64,000 nucleotides of DNA, taken from contig OX246740.1 of assembly GCA_945910005.1 (NCBI GenBank), forward strand, positions 49,091,353 to 49,155,352, written 5' to 3'. Positions within the stretch are counted from its first letter, which is position 1. Each line of letters starts with the position of its first letter. Position numbers and translations under genes: made by a program. Below are positions 34,910 through 46,040 of this stretch, piece after piece. The stretch is from Isoperla grammatica. Its lineage: Eukaryota; Arthropoda; Insecta; Plecoptera; Perlodidae. The notes below the pieces were generated by a model, which was given only the letters and a program-made list of their open reading frames with translations, was not told the DNA's origin and ran no database searches.

Positions 34910-36180
34910 CGTAACCTTTAACTTTGCACATTTTTTTAATGGTTGAGTTGAGACTAAACTTCCCTTCAAAGGAAGCCAGGTCGTTGACCTATCTCGGCAA
35001 TGGCATTTACTTAAAACAAACATTGATTGAGCCTATACAATTCGGGGCATGCAGAAATAGACTCACATTCTTCATCATCTCACCCGCTTGTTGTAAAACA
35101 CCATGATGATGTATACGTAGCCATAACATGGCCAAGTTCTGGAGAACATGTAGCGGCAATACCCCACAGTCATATTATTGTGTAATTCTTACAACATTCG
35201 CCGTATACTGTCTTGACCGTGAAACATGTTTATTAGTTTATTGTTTTGTTTACAAACTTACCTTCTAGTGTTCTCTATGGACTGAACCACATCGTCATGG
35301 TGACTGGCTTGATGTTTTAAGGAAAGCAATCTTATAGCATGTTCAGTCTTCATCTAAAATAATATGAGAGATACATGTCAGGCGAAGCACAAAGCCTCCT
35401 TTAAGTAGTGTTATAAATAACTAATGTATCGTTTGTTTTTAGTGTATTTAGCAATTTTCTATCCATTCCGAGGTGTCATAAAAAATAATCTCCAGGAAGT
35501 TCTCTTGCGTGTGAAAATAGCGTGCTAACCATAAAATGTCTTAATTTGTTCCATATACGTCACGTTAGTTTAGAATAATCTGCCTTTGTTAGACGCTGTG
35601 TATTTTTAAAACTATTATTGTGTGAGCTACACAATGAGAAATTAATGTCTCGGCAATCTATTTTGTCAGTTTTCTAATGAGCTACTGTGTGATAATGGAA
35701 CGGTTTGATATGTGCGATGTCCGCCGCGCGCTGTGCACGGTTAAAGGCGCTAATGAGGATATGGAAGCCATTTCTGTTGGGAGATCGACTAGTTGAACTC
35801 GTTGGAACCTTTGATATGCTAAAACGTGTAGTGTAGCTCCCTATAGTCTATAATGGTTGCCGCCGGTTCTTTACGATTATGTTTACCTAATAATGCCCCC
35901 CCCCTAAGTTTCATTAAAATCTTCACGCTGCGAGAAAAGTCTCTCAGTGCTTTGCCAAAATATCTATACTCGAATCTCTCTAAAGAGGCCTAAAACGGAA
36001 GTTTAAACGCATCATATTGATTTTCTTTAAAATTTCGCCTCGTCTTTCCACAATATTTTTACATTGTCTGTCTTAATAAATCCAATAATTGATTTACAGC
36101 CGGACACAAATACATATTTTATAGAATATACATTAGCATTAGCAATGGATTCTAAAACATACACAATAAACAAAAAGAGC
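34910..36180. other. No gene recognised
   Basis: AT-rich sequence, short frames only. GC rises slightly around 35710-35780 without an exon pattern. Confidence 0.5.
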
Positions 36181-36181
36181 C

Positions 36182-36311
36182 GTTCCACAGCAACCTTGTG
36201 GATGAGTGAGGCATTGGCCAACCAAAAATGTCAGTATTTGAAAAAGCTACCCGCTGATTGGCTTCGGCTCGCTCATCTATGACATCAGCATCTACAAGGT
36301 TGCTGTGGAAC
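36182..36311. mobile_element. Short inverted-repeat element, 130 bp
   Basis: Starts GTTCCACAGCAACCTTGTGG and ends with a near-exact reverse complement (CTACAAGGTTGCTGTGGAAC). The match resumes further in (ATGAGTGAGGC against ATGAGCGAGCC) after a ~15-base gap in the left arm. A compact MITE-like foldback; the target duplication is unclear. Confidence 0.65.
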
Positions 36312-36319
36312 TACTTTAC

Positions 36320-36925
36320 TGAACTAAAAAAGTAAAAAATAAAAAATCACGTATATTGTAATGTATAGGCCTACATAACCAGGATAATATGTTAAATATG
36401 GTCAAGTGTAGCGTGTAGACTCACCTAAATAAAAATTTCGACTATACTCAATGGAAAATTAATTTCTTACAACAGCCCCTCCCCCCCCAACCCCCCAGAT
36501 TCAAATCTGCTTGCGTTCGTGCAGTAAAATGTAAAGTTGTCTCCATCTACCGGTGAAATGTTGAACGAACTTATTGTTGAGGGTGTTGTACGGGGCAGCC
36601 TCCACATTTCAAGGGGATAGACCGACGAATACCTCTCTGGTTGTAAAGTAATGTGTAGCAAAGGCCAACGAACGACCAATGACCTTGACCACGATTACAA
36701 GAGCATCTTTCTTGGCTCTCGTACTAGCACGAGTGTCTTCCTGCAAATTGTTTTGTCTTGCTCACGAACGAGGCGAGTTATTTTGAAGGGTTACTCGTCG
36801 CCGAGTATGTTTACGCGGCGTTGACATGAAATACATTCCGTCCCGTACCTCCTGGGTGGTGGGTACGAGAAACGCTCTGCCAAATCGCTTTCGATACTAA
36901 AACTTCAAAATACACATCAACATAG
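36320..36925. other. No gene recognised
   Basis: Contains C runs at about 36477-36496. The minus-strand frame there is short and lacks a domain. Confidence 0.45.
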
Positions 36926-36927
36926 AC

Positions 36928-37429
36928 CAGAGGTTCCCAAACTGTGATTGCGGACCCCTGGGGGTCCGCTGCCACTAATTAGCAGGGGGTCCGCGAAATA
37001 GTTTTCCAATTATTTTTCTAAAATTAAGTTTCCTAAGTCCTAGTTAGTCCAAAAATTTAGAAGTACTTAATAAACATATAAATTAAAGGATTTAGATTAT
37101 AAACAAAACAACAATTCACAATTCAAACAATTGACTTGTTTGTGAGTACCCAATGGTCGTTTTGAAAGGTGAATAATAATATGTTGCTTAAGATTAATTA
37201 AAATAATTATAATGACCACATTAACTTATATATTGATGTATTATTTGCAATTACATGCATATATTATATAGGTACCCTACCTATCTTATTTTTTAATTTG
37301 TCTGCAGGAAGAGGGAGGGTGGAAGGTTAGTAAATAGCATAAAATGTACACAAATGTAGTTTGGGGGTCCGCAAAATGTTAAAAGGTGACACAAAGGGTC
37401 CGCCACTGATAAAAGTTTGGGAACCTCTG
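36928..37429. mobile_element. Non-autonomous hAT-type element, 502 bp
   Basis: Begins CAGAGGTTCCCAAACTGTG and ends with AAAGTTTGGGAACCTCTG, the reverse complement, a terminal repeat form widespread among animal hAT elements. Both ends also carry GGGTCCGC-type subterminal motifs. The flanking 8-mers ACATAGAC and ACATTCAA share five positions, consistent with a decayed target duplication. There is no transposase and the interior is AT-rich. Confidence 0.8.
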
Positions 37430-37545
37430 ACATTCAACTAGTTTGTATTTTGTGTTCGAACGATGGTAGTAGGGGCCTTATATTATAATGCGACTTTGTC
37501 AACTATCACAAAGCAAATAGTAATTGAACGGAGGTTTGTTCCCGC

Positions 37546-37620
37546 ATCCCCGTAGCTTAATTAGCACGAGAATCTTAATTGGTAGAGCCGGCTGATCTGG
37601 GTTCGATCCCCAGTGGGGGC
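37546..37620 (+). mobile_element. tRNA-like sequence (decayed tRNA or SINE head)
   Basis: CTGGGTTCGATCCCCAG forms a perfect 5-bp T-arm with a 7-base loop, and the last bases TGGGGGC can pair with ATCCCCG at the 5' end. The D-arm region is duplicated (TAGCTTAATTAG then TCTTAATTGGTAGAGC), while the anticodon arm is missing: only about eight bases separate the D-arm and T-arm. It therefore cannot be a normal tRNA gene. It is either a rearranged tRNA pseudogene or the head of a SINE. Confidence 0.5.
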
Positions 37621-37629
37621 AAACTTTAT

Positions 37630-38050
37630 TAAAAATAATTGCTATATCTCCATATATAATGTAATATGTTGTCATTTTCCTTTTTGATTTTTAATTTGTC
37701 CCTTGTGCTGAGAATAAGTTTCTCGAAACTGAGTTCATAATTAAAACTTTTATACGAAAATGTACGCTAATGTATTTATTATGTATATATACATATATAT
37801 ATATTTATATATGAATAATTTTCAAGAACACTCTTGTCGTGGATTTCACATAACATATATATATATATATGATTTGTACAATATATTTTAAGGAAGCGAC
37901 GTATAATGTATTATTCCCTTTTAGTTTACTATTGTACAAATACGGTATATTGTTTCTTGTTGGTTTTGTTGCACTCAAAACGTTCTGATTAAAACATACA
38001 TTCACATACAATCATTAGCGGGAGATCTGTATAATCAACTTGTTTAACAG
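37630..38050. repeat. AT-rich DNA with (AT)n runs
   Basis: Alternating AT/TA stretches at about 37786-37812 and 37855-37870. No gene. Confidence 0.6.
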
Positions 38051-38058
38051 TACTATTG

Positions 38059-38382
38059 GTTTTCACCAGCCAAGGACTTAATTGTCTGTCTGTGCGTTTG
38101 AAAACAGAATCATCAGTTATTATACTTCTAATTGATATTCGGTCGGTCTATTTACCTACCCATCAACAAGAATTGTGCGCCCGATAATATTTCCAGTGCG
38201 GTAGGCCTGCCTGCCTGAATGCATGCCGTACAATGGTAATGATGTAATTGAAGGGCTCGTGAGTGCGGAGCTGCCGCCCAGTTTTCAATTTCTATGACGT
38301 AATTTATGCGAGTATTTCCGTGCATTGTCATCGACTTCGTAATCGGCCGCTGCTGAAAAATTGAAAGCCTTGGCTGATGGAA
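38059..38382. mobile_element. Possible decayed inverted-repeat element
   Basis: TTTTCACCAGCCAAGGACTT at the left and, in reverse complement, ATTTCCATCAGCCAAGGCTT at the right form imperfect 20-25 bp arms around about 280 bases. The LINE fragment starts about 45 bases downstream. Ends and target site are uncertain. Confidence 0.35.
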
Positions 38383-38429
38383 ATAGGCGTGGAGTCAGTG
38401 CGGAACGACGCATCGTGGTCAGCTAGACG

Positions 38430-38714
38430 ATGGGAGTCTTAGAGATATATGGCTTGTCGCCTAGTTATCTAGCGGATAAGTTTGACTATGTTAATATGGT
38501 GCACAGTATAGGTACAAGAAGTGCAATCAACAGAAATGTGTATTTGATTAATTGTAATTTAAATAAATTGTATAAATCAATTTTTTATTTAGGATTAAGA
38601 CAGTATAATCTGTTACCAATAGAAATTAAGGAAATGAATAGTGTTGGTTTGTTTAAAATTAAATGTAGGGAGTGGATGGTGAAGAAAAAACATGTATGTA
38701 GGATGCCAAAATAG
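38430..38714 (+). pseudogene. Non-LTR retrotransposon reverse transcriptase, C-terminal fragment
   Basis: The 94-residue frame contains RSAINRN followed about 20 residues later by YLGLRQYNLLPIEIKE, and then FKIKCREWM near the end. This arrangement (arginine-rich stretch, F/Y-x-G-x-x-x-WN-x-LP, then a Phe-Lys helix before the stop) is characteristic of the extreme C-terminus of LINE-type reverse transcriptases, where WN is here YN. The full protein would be many hundred residues, so this is a 5'-truncated copy, as LINE insertions usually are. An in-frame stop lies two codons before the ATG, hence truncation near 38425. An A/T-rich tail (AATAAATAAATAAATTAA, from about 38723) follows the stop and probably marks the LINE 3' end. 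It is not a host gene. Confidence 0.65.
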
Positions 38715-38759
38715 CTATTAAGCTAATAAATAAATAAATTAAGTACATTAGTACATACC

Positions 38760-39060
38760 TATAACCTCTATATTGTAGTTTCTAGGAAGTCTCCAAATCT
38801 ATCCTGAATCTTCTGCATTAGAAGCAGGAATAAAAAAAAAAAAATAGACCAATGACCCTCATACTTATTCTTAGGTTTGAAATAAATCTGTTCAACAACT
38901 CTTTGAGTACACCTGCCAAGTGCATTGAACTTTAAGATTGCATTGTATGAATGGTTGAAAGAATATATTCATTAGATCCAATTACTTATTTTTTTTTAGA
39001 ATTTTGTGTAAGGTTAACCTTTTTTACATTTTTTACATCTCTGGGTAGCCGATCATCCAT
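38760..39060. other. No gene recognised
   Basis: AT-rich DNA with short A and T runs. Confidence 0.5.
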
Positions 39061-39073
39061 TCCTACGCCACTG
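39057..39073. mobile_element. Solo hAT-type right end
   Basis: CCATTCCTACGCCACTG is the reverse complement of CAGTGGCGTAGGAATGG, the same terminal family as the complete MITE at 2604. No left end was found. Confidence 0.45.
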
Positions 39074-39105
39074 TCTGTTTCAATATGGGTGAGGACGCAG
39101 TTTGC

Positions 39106-39245
39106 TCAGGTTGCTTAGCTCAGTATGTAGCGCAGTATGTAGCTATGCTTTGTGACTTTGAGCGGGCTCAAATGCCAAATACCAGCATCTTGATTTGGGT
39201 TGTGTCAAGGACTGGGTTTGAGCCCTTGAAACATACCAGTAATCT
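39106..39245 (+). mobile_element. SINE-like sequence with A and B box remnants
   Basis: TTGCTTAGCTCAGTATGTAGC is like a D-arm/A box and ACTGGGTTTGAGCCC like a B box, but they are about 90 bases apart with an internal duplication (GCAGTATGTAGC). A rearranged, decayed tRNA-derived SINE is the simplest reading. Confidence 0.35.
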
Positions 39246-39249
39246 AAAT

Positions 39250-40680
39250 GCCTATCTCTAATTGTCACCTGCAGATAGCATCATTGAAACAGTGCACACA
39301 ACTTCGGATAGGAAGGTAATGTTCGCACTAACGCATATCCAAAGTTTGATTTCAATTATTTACAAAGTAAGGTTTAATACTCAATCATGATTTTGACCCT
39401 TTGGAATCCCTGATTTGTTAACACTATGAAGTTCGAAAAAAGTGGGTTCATAGCTAGTTTCTCGAAAAAAAAATTACAAGTTATAAAAACAAAGTTATAA
39501 GTCTATACTCTATTGTATTAAAACAACTTTATGTTACCGATTTATTTATAAATGCTGATTTGTGCAAAATGTTCAAAAACTCGTACTAAATCAACTAGAT
39601 TTAATGCACCAAAAACACGTATTTCATGTACACAATACAAAATTTACTCTAGTTAAACTTTTTTTAAAGAAAGTATCATTTGAAATGGAAATGTAGATGA
39701 CACGCATTTGAACACTCCAGCAGAAATCGAAAGTAAATACTTGTCTAGTTTTTCGGGAGATCAAGGACAAGGACGTATATACGTCATCCATGCGAAACTT
39801 CATATTAATTCGTTATGCAACAATATACATTTACATTTTAAATACACACAAGAGAATACGTGTTGCTCACTGCATGACTAACGCATTGTTTCGGTGTCGC
39901 TCATATGGATTAGTAACGCATTATAGGTGGGCTGTCTGCAAGGGCAAGGCATTCTGACGTCACCACCGAAAAGCTTAAGTTTTGCTTTTCGAAAACTAAA
40001 GGTTGTATTAATTTTGTTTCAAGTCTCGCACTCTTAAAACAGTGTTTTCGTTATATATTGTTAATCAATAGGATAACTTCAGAGTGCCTTTATATTACTC
40101 TGATGACGGATGTGTAATAAATCTTCGTTAATCGTTATTTATTTTGGAACCATAGAGTGAAAATAAAGCCGCAGCTCGTGTCAAGTATTAAGAGGTTTAT
40201 CAAAACTGTGATGACTGAAAGATTAAAAGATTACTATTGATTAAACTTGTGTGAGAAAAATGTTTTCATTAGTGAAATGTCTGTATTTGATTTGTTAGAC
40301 TCAATAAACCAGCGGGGTATTCCATCTATTTCCAAACATATATCCGAGAGAAGAAGGGATGAAATTAACTTGTTATGATAGTTACAGAAACGATATGGTA
40401 TAAAACAATAAACAACATATTTGTTAAATTTATAGTTCCCCTGTAGGATTCACAAATACACAATTCAAACTAAACAAACAATTCAGTTTAGTTTAGACTT
40501 ACAAGTCTAAACTAATATTGTTTTAACGCACGTTTTCGTCCAGTGAGATTGTACAGAATGTACGGCATGGAGCATTACCAATATGGTGCCTTCTCAGCGC
40601 GGCATACATACATGCTCAATCATCCCTTTATTTGCCCATTCATCATAAACTTGTTCACTCTTTCCTGTCTTCTCGTTCTT
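39250..40680. other. No gene recognised
   Basis: AT-rich; no domain-bearing frames, no repeat ends noted. Confidence 0.5.
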
Positions 40681-40686
40681 TCTCGC

Positions 40687-40959
40687 CGTCCACGGTGGCT
40701 CATTCGGCTGAGGAGCGAGTGGCTCCTAGGGACGTGGGTTCCAATCCTGCATAAAGCATGGTCTTTTATTCATGGCGTCTCTCTTTGCGACCTAAACGCA
40801 CACCAACCCCCCTAACCTCCATTCATTTTGTTTCCTCATATGACGACCTTGGCGATGCGTGATGGATCTGAATCGGTGCGCGTCATATGACCTTGCTGTA
40901 GAGTACTTCATATAAAGGTATACATATAATAGTAATAACCACAAAAAAAAAAAAAAAAC
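40687..40959 (+). mobile_element. tRNA-derived SINE with poly-A tail
   Basis: The head CACGGTGGCTCATTCGGCTG with AGGAGC (A box region) and GACGTGGGTTCCAATCCTGC (B box region) is followed by about 190 bases of body and ends in a run of A at 40944-40959. The open frame spanning it is accidental. Its body does not obviously match the SINE at 20757, so it may be a different family. Confidence 0.65.
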
Positions 40960-40964
40960 TGGTT

Positions 40965-41255
40965 CCTGCTCTTTAGCGAGACAATGGTATACTGCCTATC
41001 GGAATTCACCGCGGGATTTCCCGGTACCTGCTCGTTGTTGTAGAGTGCACCAACCGGGATCGGAGTGCTCTCTCACAACGTCTGCCAACAGATGCGCTGA
41101 TAGCTTTCACTGCAATATTGGAGACATGAGAACGAAATACAACAATTAGGTTGGTAGTTGTCACATACGTCACTTCACTATTACGTAATATAATCCATGA
41201 CGACACCAACTTGCAAGCTAACGCGACGAGACTGTAGGCATCATGTTCCCGTAGT
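40965..41255. other. No gene recognised
   Basis: Mixed composition; the minus-strand frame at 41006-41209 has no domain. Confidence 0.45.
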
Positions 41256-41261
41256 AGTATA

Positions 41262-41562
41262 GGGCACTAGCAACACCAAAAGACAACAATGAAACAAATG
41301 AATTGAATCGATGGACAAACAACAAGCTGTCAAAAAATAATTTCTTCTGATTTTGGAAAACATCACAAAAATCAAACAAATACACACACAAAACTTTCAC
41401 TTAGTTGTTGTCTATCATTAAAAGTTTTAAATGACGAGTAGTTACAATTGCTACACTTGTTTTTATTTCTATGGTTGCAATTTTATTATTTTGACAGCTG
41501 ATTGTGTGTCCATCACTTCAATTCATTTGTTCCATTGTTGTCTGTTGGTGTTGCTAGTGCCC
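41262..41562 (-). mobile_element. TA-flanked MITE (Tc1/mariner type), copy 2, inverted
   Basis: Same ends (GGGCACTAGCAACACC) and interior as 14596-14899 but in the opposite orientation: its right half, reversed, matches the left half of copy 1, including GCAACCATAGAAAT and ACAAGTGTAGCA. The left flank is TA; the right flank is TC, one change from the expected TA. Confidence 0.85.
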
Positions 41563-41569
41563 TCATTGA

Positions 41570-42770
41570 AGTCAATCGCGGACGCTTAACAAGTAGATGA
41601 CCCCACCTGTAGCACAGACAGTTCCTCGAGGTTAATCGCGACTACGGTGGCCGCCCACACCTCTAAACGAGTCTTCGTGTAGTGTGGCCGTTAAGGGCGT
41701 CACTACATATACAGCGGCGGCTTGATTGCGCGTGGGGGGGGTTGGGGGGGAGAGGGGGGGTTCTCACATGGGAAACATTATAAAGACGCTACACAGCGGA
41801 GCACAGAAATGACCCTGGTTCGCTCAGTCTCATGGTAGTGTATATAAGCTTTTATTTCAGTAGCTGGTGTTGTTCCTAGAGAGACACTGTTAGACTAGAT
41901 TGGTCTATTGGGTTTTGAAATGTGCACTTTGTAACCAAGATTGCGTACCTACATTTTGTTTTAAATTCTTTTTTGTCAGACCGGTTTTATATTAAAGTTT
42001 TCATTTAGATTTTTGGTGTTTTGTTGGGGGTTTTGTTGAAGGTAACTTAGCGAGAGCGGTTTTCAGTCTGAAGATGTTTTTCAATAGACCTCATCGTCTC
42101 TTGTATTTATGCATCGGATGGTAACGATGACGCTAAACTCATTAATTATTAATGTTGATTGACAAGGAATGGAGAAGAGGGGGAGGGAAGACCCATAAGT
42201 TATTATCTACAACCGTAATTTAATTAACTTAAAATTGATGAAAGGCAAAATCAAAATTTAAATTTAATTAAAAATTAATACATTATTGTGCATTTTGTCG
42301 AGAGGGCCAGCTGGGCTAATTCGATTGTTATTATTATACTAAGTTTCCTTCGCCACAGCGTTACTACTGAGAAGACAGTGTCAAGAACAGAAACTCCCAA
42401 TCACAAGAGTATTTTATCTATTCTTTCTTTACTTGTTGTTTTCCGAACAAAATTTTAAAACGTTATTTCCTAATATTCACATGTTAAATTCCATACTTAC
42501 TTAGCAGTATTGCTCGACATTAAATGAATCAAATTTTAAAAATTTTCTCAATACCTTGTCCAAATAATACCACAACCTAGAACTCTTAAGGGGTGGGTGA
42601 GGTGTCTCCTTCAAGATACGTTACAATTTGCCCCGATTTTTATATCTTCCGAACAGAATTCGTTTTGGACGCTCTCACAACTCCTCTACAATTTTACAGC
42701 AGGGAGCGGTCACCTATCCAACTTCTGTCCTAGCCCCACGTCACTTATCATGGCGACTGGCCAGTTGACT
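41570..42770. other. No gene; G-rich tract at 41733-41760
   Basis: The tract GTGGGGGGGGTTGGGGGGGG then AGAGGGGGGG could form a G-quadruplex. The remainder, including 42597-42812, has no recognisable coding sequence. Confidence 0.45.
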
Positions 42771-42774
42771 CTTA

Positions 42775-43072
42775 AGCCCGGTTTACACACCGTAATAAGG
42801 TTTAAGGTCTAAGGTTTAACAAAGTTGAATCAAGCCAGTAGCATTATGGTGTTCACATAACTTCCTAAGATTTAAGGGCTAGGACGAAAGTTGAAACTAT
42901 TCCAACTTGTTAGCTCTTATCCCAAAAATTCTTAGCCCAGCCAATGAGAGATGGGCTTTTATAAATCCGGCCAATGGTAGCGATCCTAGTAAATTAGTTT
43001 GGAAAATACTTTCCTTAGAACAAAATATTAAATGTTAAACCTTAAACCTTATTCCGGTGTGTAAACCCAGCA
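42775..43072. mobile_element. TTA-flanked MITE (PIF/Harbinger type), copy 1
   Basis: Left end AGCCCGGTTTACACACCG and reversed right end TGCTGGGTTTACACACCG, both continuing with AATAAGGTTTAAGG, form imperfect terminal inverted repeats of about 40 bases. TTA flanks both sides (42772-42774, 43073-43075), the usual PIF/Harbinger target. No coding capacity. A related 317-bp element is at 59725-60041. Confidence 0.82.
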
Positions 43073-43321
43073 TTAGGAAGCGAAGCGAGAGTCGTCGACT
43101 TTATACATTCAACGTAGGATTTCTTCTAAGCACCAACTCAACAGTTTAACCGCAGCGCGCGTTTTTATTGTTACTTCGCGACGCACTCAAAACAAATGTG
43201 CTCTGCAAAGACACACTCACAACTTTATTGTTGCAGTGTATGTTTCTAGATGGCTCGCACTACGCAACGAGGGTAATTGAGATGGTAACGAGTGCTGATG
43301 GGCGCACATGCCTTAGGGCAG

Positions 43322-43345
43322 CGGTCTTCAAACTGTTTTTTGTTA
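43322..43345 (+). mobile_element. Possible hAT-type left end
   Basis: CAGCGGTCTTCAAACTGTTT resembles the CAG..TTC..CAAACT terminal repeats of hAT elements and of the copy at 36928. No partner end found nearby. Confidence 0.35.
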
Positions 43346-43349
43346 TTGT

Positions 43350-43725
43350 TAAAAATGTTTTCGCCACAACACCTTACCCTCCCCCCCACAACGCAAATTT
43401 TAGATCAAGTTTTGCTTCGTTCATAATGTAATAGTACACAAAATATAAACGTCTTTCAGCTTGCCTTCAATGAAAGAACTAGTATTGTTCAGGGCTTATA
43501 TTGGTTTTAAAAATAATGTACAATTTATGCACCGGTTTTATACAATTAATATTGCCAATAAAATGTGTTTGTTGGTATCTCAAATAAAATTCCGAACGCT
43601 GGAACCCAGAATTCAGCAAGTTATTTATTAGTTATTTATAATTGTAAATTAAATGCATAGTTATAGTCTAGTTTTAAGTTAGTGCTTAGTTAAATATATT
43701 ACATTATTCAGTACTCCGCACACCA
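43350..43725. other. No gene recognised
   Basis: AT-rich; C run at about 43380-43388 within the presumed hAT fragment. Confidence 0.4.
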
Positions 43726-43868
43726 GGTATTATACTTACTGACTCGCAAGACTAACTTCTGTCAGTAGGTATTGATCAACGTAAAAACAAATGTATTGTA
43801 ATTTATATTGATTTGTAAATTGTAATATGTGGTAACTGAATAAAACAATTGAATTGAAAAATTGAAAA
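43726..43868 (+). mobile_element. LINE 3' end-like sequence
   Basis: TTTGTAAATTGTAATATGTG then GAATAAAACAATTGAATTGA and further TTGAA repeats is typical of non-LTR retrotransposon 3' tails, which end in short simple repeats. GACTCGCAAGACTAACTTCT..GTCAGTAGG may be part of the 3' UTR. No coding part remains. Confidence 0.4.
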
Positions 43869-43869
43869 C

Positions 43870-45025
43870 GCGGCAGTGAATATTGAAGAGAATTATAGTG
43901 GCAAATTCAAGCTAAAAGTAGCAATATTTCACTCTGGAGCTCTCCTTGCGTTACGCCGGTCACCACCACCAGTCACACTAATATAATTCTATGCGTTGCG
44001 TTGGGTTGCGTGCATTCTAAGCCCCCTGCTAGGATTGTCTTTACGACAAAATACCCATCCTTATATGGGTCTTAGTGGAATAATATTATTGTCTTTCCAA
44101 TAGCCCCATATCTCACTTTAATACCCTACTGAGTTTAATGTCTATCTGTGTCCTTTGCACACGATCCCTTGGTAATGTCTGTCTAGAGAGTGAAATTAAT
44201 TTATTCCACACCCGCTTTAAGCTCGTGATATTGATAAAAGGATTATCCTCAAGTTTTAATTATTCTGTTCAACTAAAATAATGTTTAGATAGATAACGAG
44301 AACATTTGTTTTAAATGTGATGGCTTTAATTTCCTTCGTGTTCCGTTCTCTTGTATGGCTGTAATACATAACGAATTAAATCCCAGCTTTGGGGGACTAA
44401 CACAATCATTATACTCTGACCTAGTATATATACTCTAAAGCTCATTCGATTTGGTCAGCGGGACTGCGTCGTACCATTAAGACTGTGTCCGAATGTTCTC
44501 TAATCTTCTTGAATCTAGATTACTTCGAACATCTGCCTATCTGATCAGCATGTTCAGTATATATACTTAAGTTCTTTGAGACTAAAATATCAATTTATAA
44601 GTAAAATTAATATTACAACATATATGTCTACTACTTTATGACACAATTGAGCAAATCAAACATTTGTGTGCAAATTGTTTGAGTGTCCAAGTTACAGAAC
44701 TCCTCGTCACAAATCGTTTTCAGTATTTAACTACCAACACCAGCCTAACTATTTTACTTCCGGAAGTACGTACTTACATTTACGTAAAGTTACGTTCGAG
44801 TTAAGTTTGATGATTTTACATTTCCGCTCTTTTATATTATGAAACTACGTTTTACATCAAACGTATGTAAATCACACGTTTTATGGTTTAATTTTTTGCT
44901 AGCTCGCTTTACTATTGCCAACGTCTCAGATATTAATTTCGAAACCATTTATTTCTGATATTCTTTTAAAATATTCTCCTTTAATTATACAATGTCCAGA
45001 TAACTATTTATTTAATTAGAAGCTT
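43870..45025. other. No gene recognised
   Basis: AT-rich; no domain or repeat structure noted. Confidence 0.5.
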
Positions 45026-45027
45026 AT

Positions 45028-45138
45028 GATTGGTGGTTGTCATAGTGAAAACAAGTTAATCCTGGAATAATTTATCAGGAATGTGGACATTAACACTACC
45101 GCATCCGAATAGTTGTTTTCACATGGCAACCACCAATC
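45028..45138. mobile_element. 111-bp inverted-repeat element
   Basis: GATTGGTGGTTGTCATAGTG then AAAACAA at the left and its near reverse complement, TTGTTTTCACATGGCAACCA then CCAATC, at the right. Arms of about 26 bases enclose about 60 bases. A solo arm occurs at 5470-5497. Confidence 0.65.
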
Positions 45139-45144
45139 AGTAGC

Positions 45145-46035
45145 GCTTGGATGATACATTATTATAACTTTATTAGAAAAATAAATAGTTTCTAGATATT
45201 AATTGTATTACTGCCTCAATGCCCGTTGTTATACGAGCTTTCAACTAAATAGTGAGCTGTCACGTAACTTGATGTAAAAACTACTGATCTGAGTTTTTCA
45301 TTGTGTAAACATGTTAGCGAACAGTTAAATATATGGTGTGAAGTAGTAAGACAGAGCATTTAAGATAATCTGCATTAAAGTGTTAACTTAATTAAAATTT
45401 TCAATAAAATATTCTTGTATCTAAATTATTAATATAAACTAATTTGAGCCTTTTCCCTGTTAATTCTATAAGCATATAATACGGCCTTGTTTTGTCACAT
45501 CTCTATGAGATAGCATGGACTTGCGTTATTGAACCTATGTCCTGCAACTTCAATGTACGTCGCAACTACCCCCAGAAACCGCCATCTTCGTCCTTTAGTT
45601 TACGCTGCTGCCGTCGCTTACACAGTTGCCACATTTCTCCGTATGCAATCACTTAGCAACGATGCCAGATTTCAAAGTACGAAAACTGCCGCCAATGTCA
45701 CGACACAGCGAAAACGAGAAGTTTCACAGTCGAGTAACGAACGTCAAAGTTGACAGGGCGCGTGCGAAGCTTTACCACCAATCTAGTTGTTAGTGCGTAT
45801 AATATAGTCGACCACAATCACATCGGGACACAGCCATCTCATTGCGGTCAAACAGCGACTCATCATAAATGTATTCGTAACATGAAACGAGTCGTGACTT
45901 TAGAGATGGTTAGAGATAAACGGCTATTAGTTAATGTCAATGGTAAATGTCTTAGATAGTTTGACGTGTATTCATAGGTTGCACGTACGTCACATCTTTG
46001 CGCGTGGCGGCCACAGTTGTGATCAAACTTGGACG
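45145..46035. other. Possible regulatory region before 46041
   Basis: Between 45529 and 46035 the sequence is less AT-rich and holds GCCATCTTCG, CACGTACGTCAC and GGCGGCCACAG. It could be promoter DNA for the weak exon candidate at 46041. The open frames in it (45529-45753, 45750-45959) lack domains. Confidence 0.3.
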
Positions 46036-46040
46036 TTGCC

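Noticed and set aside
37541..37620. Functional tRNA gene
   Set aside because: The T-arm is good but the anticodon arm is missing and the D-arm is duplicated, so no tRNA could be made.
40543..40815. 90-codon frame
   Set aside because: It lies over the tRNA-derived SINE at 40687-40959 and has no domain.
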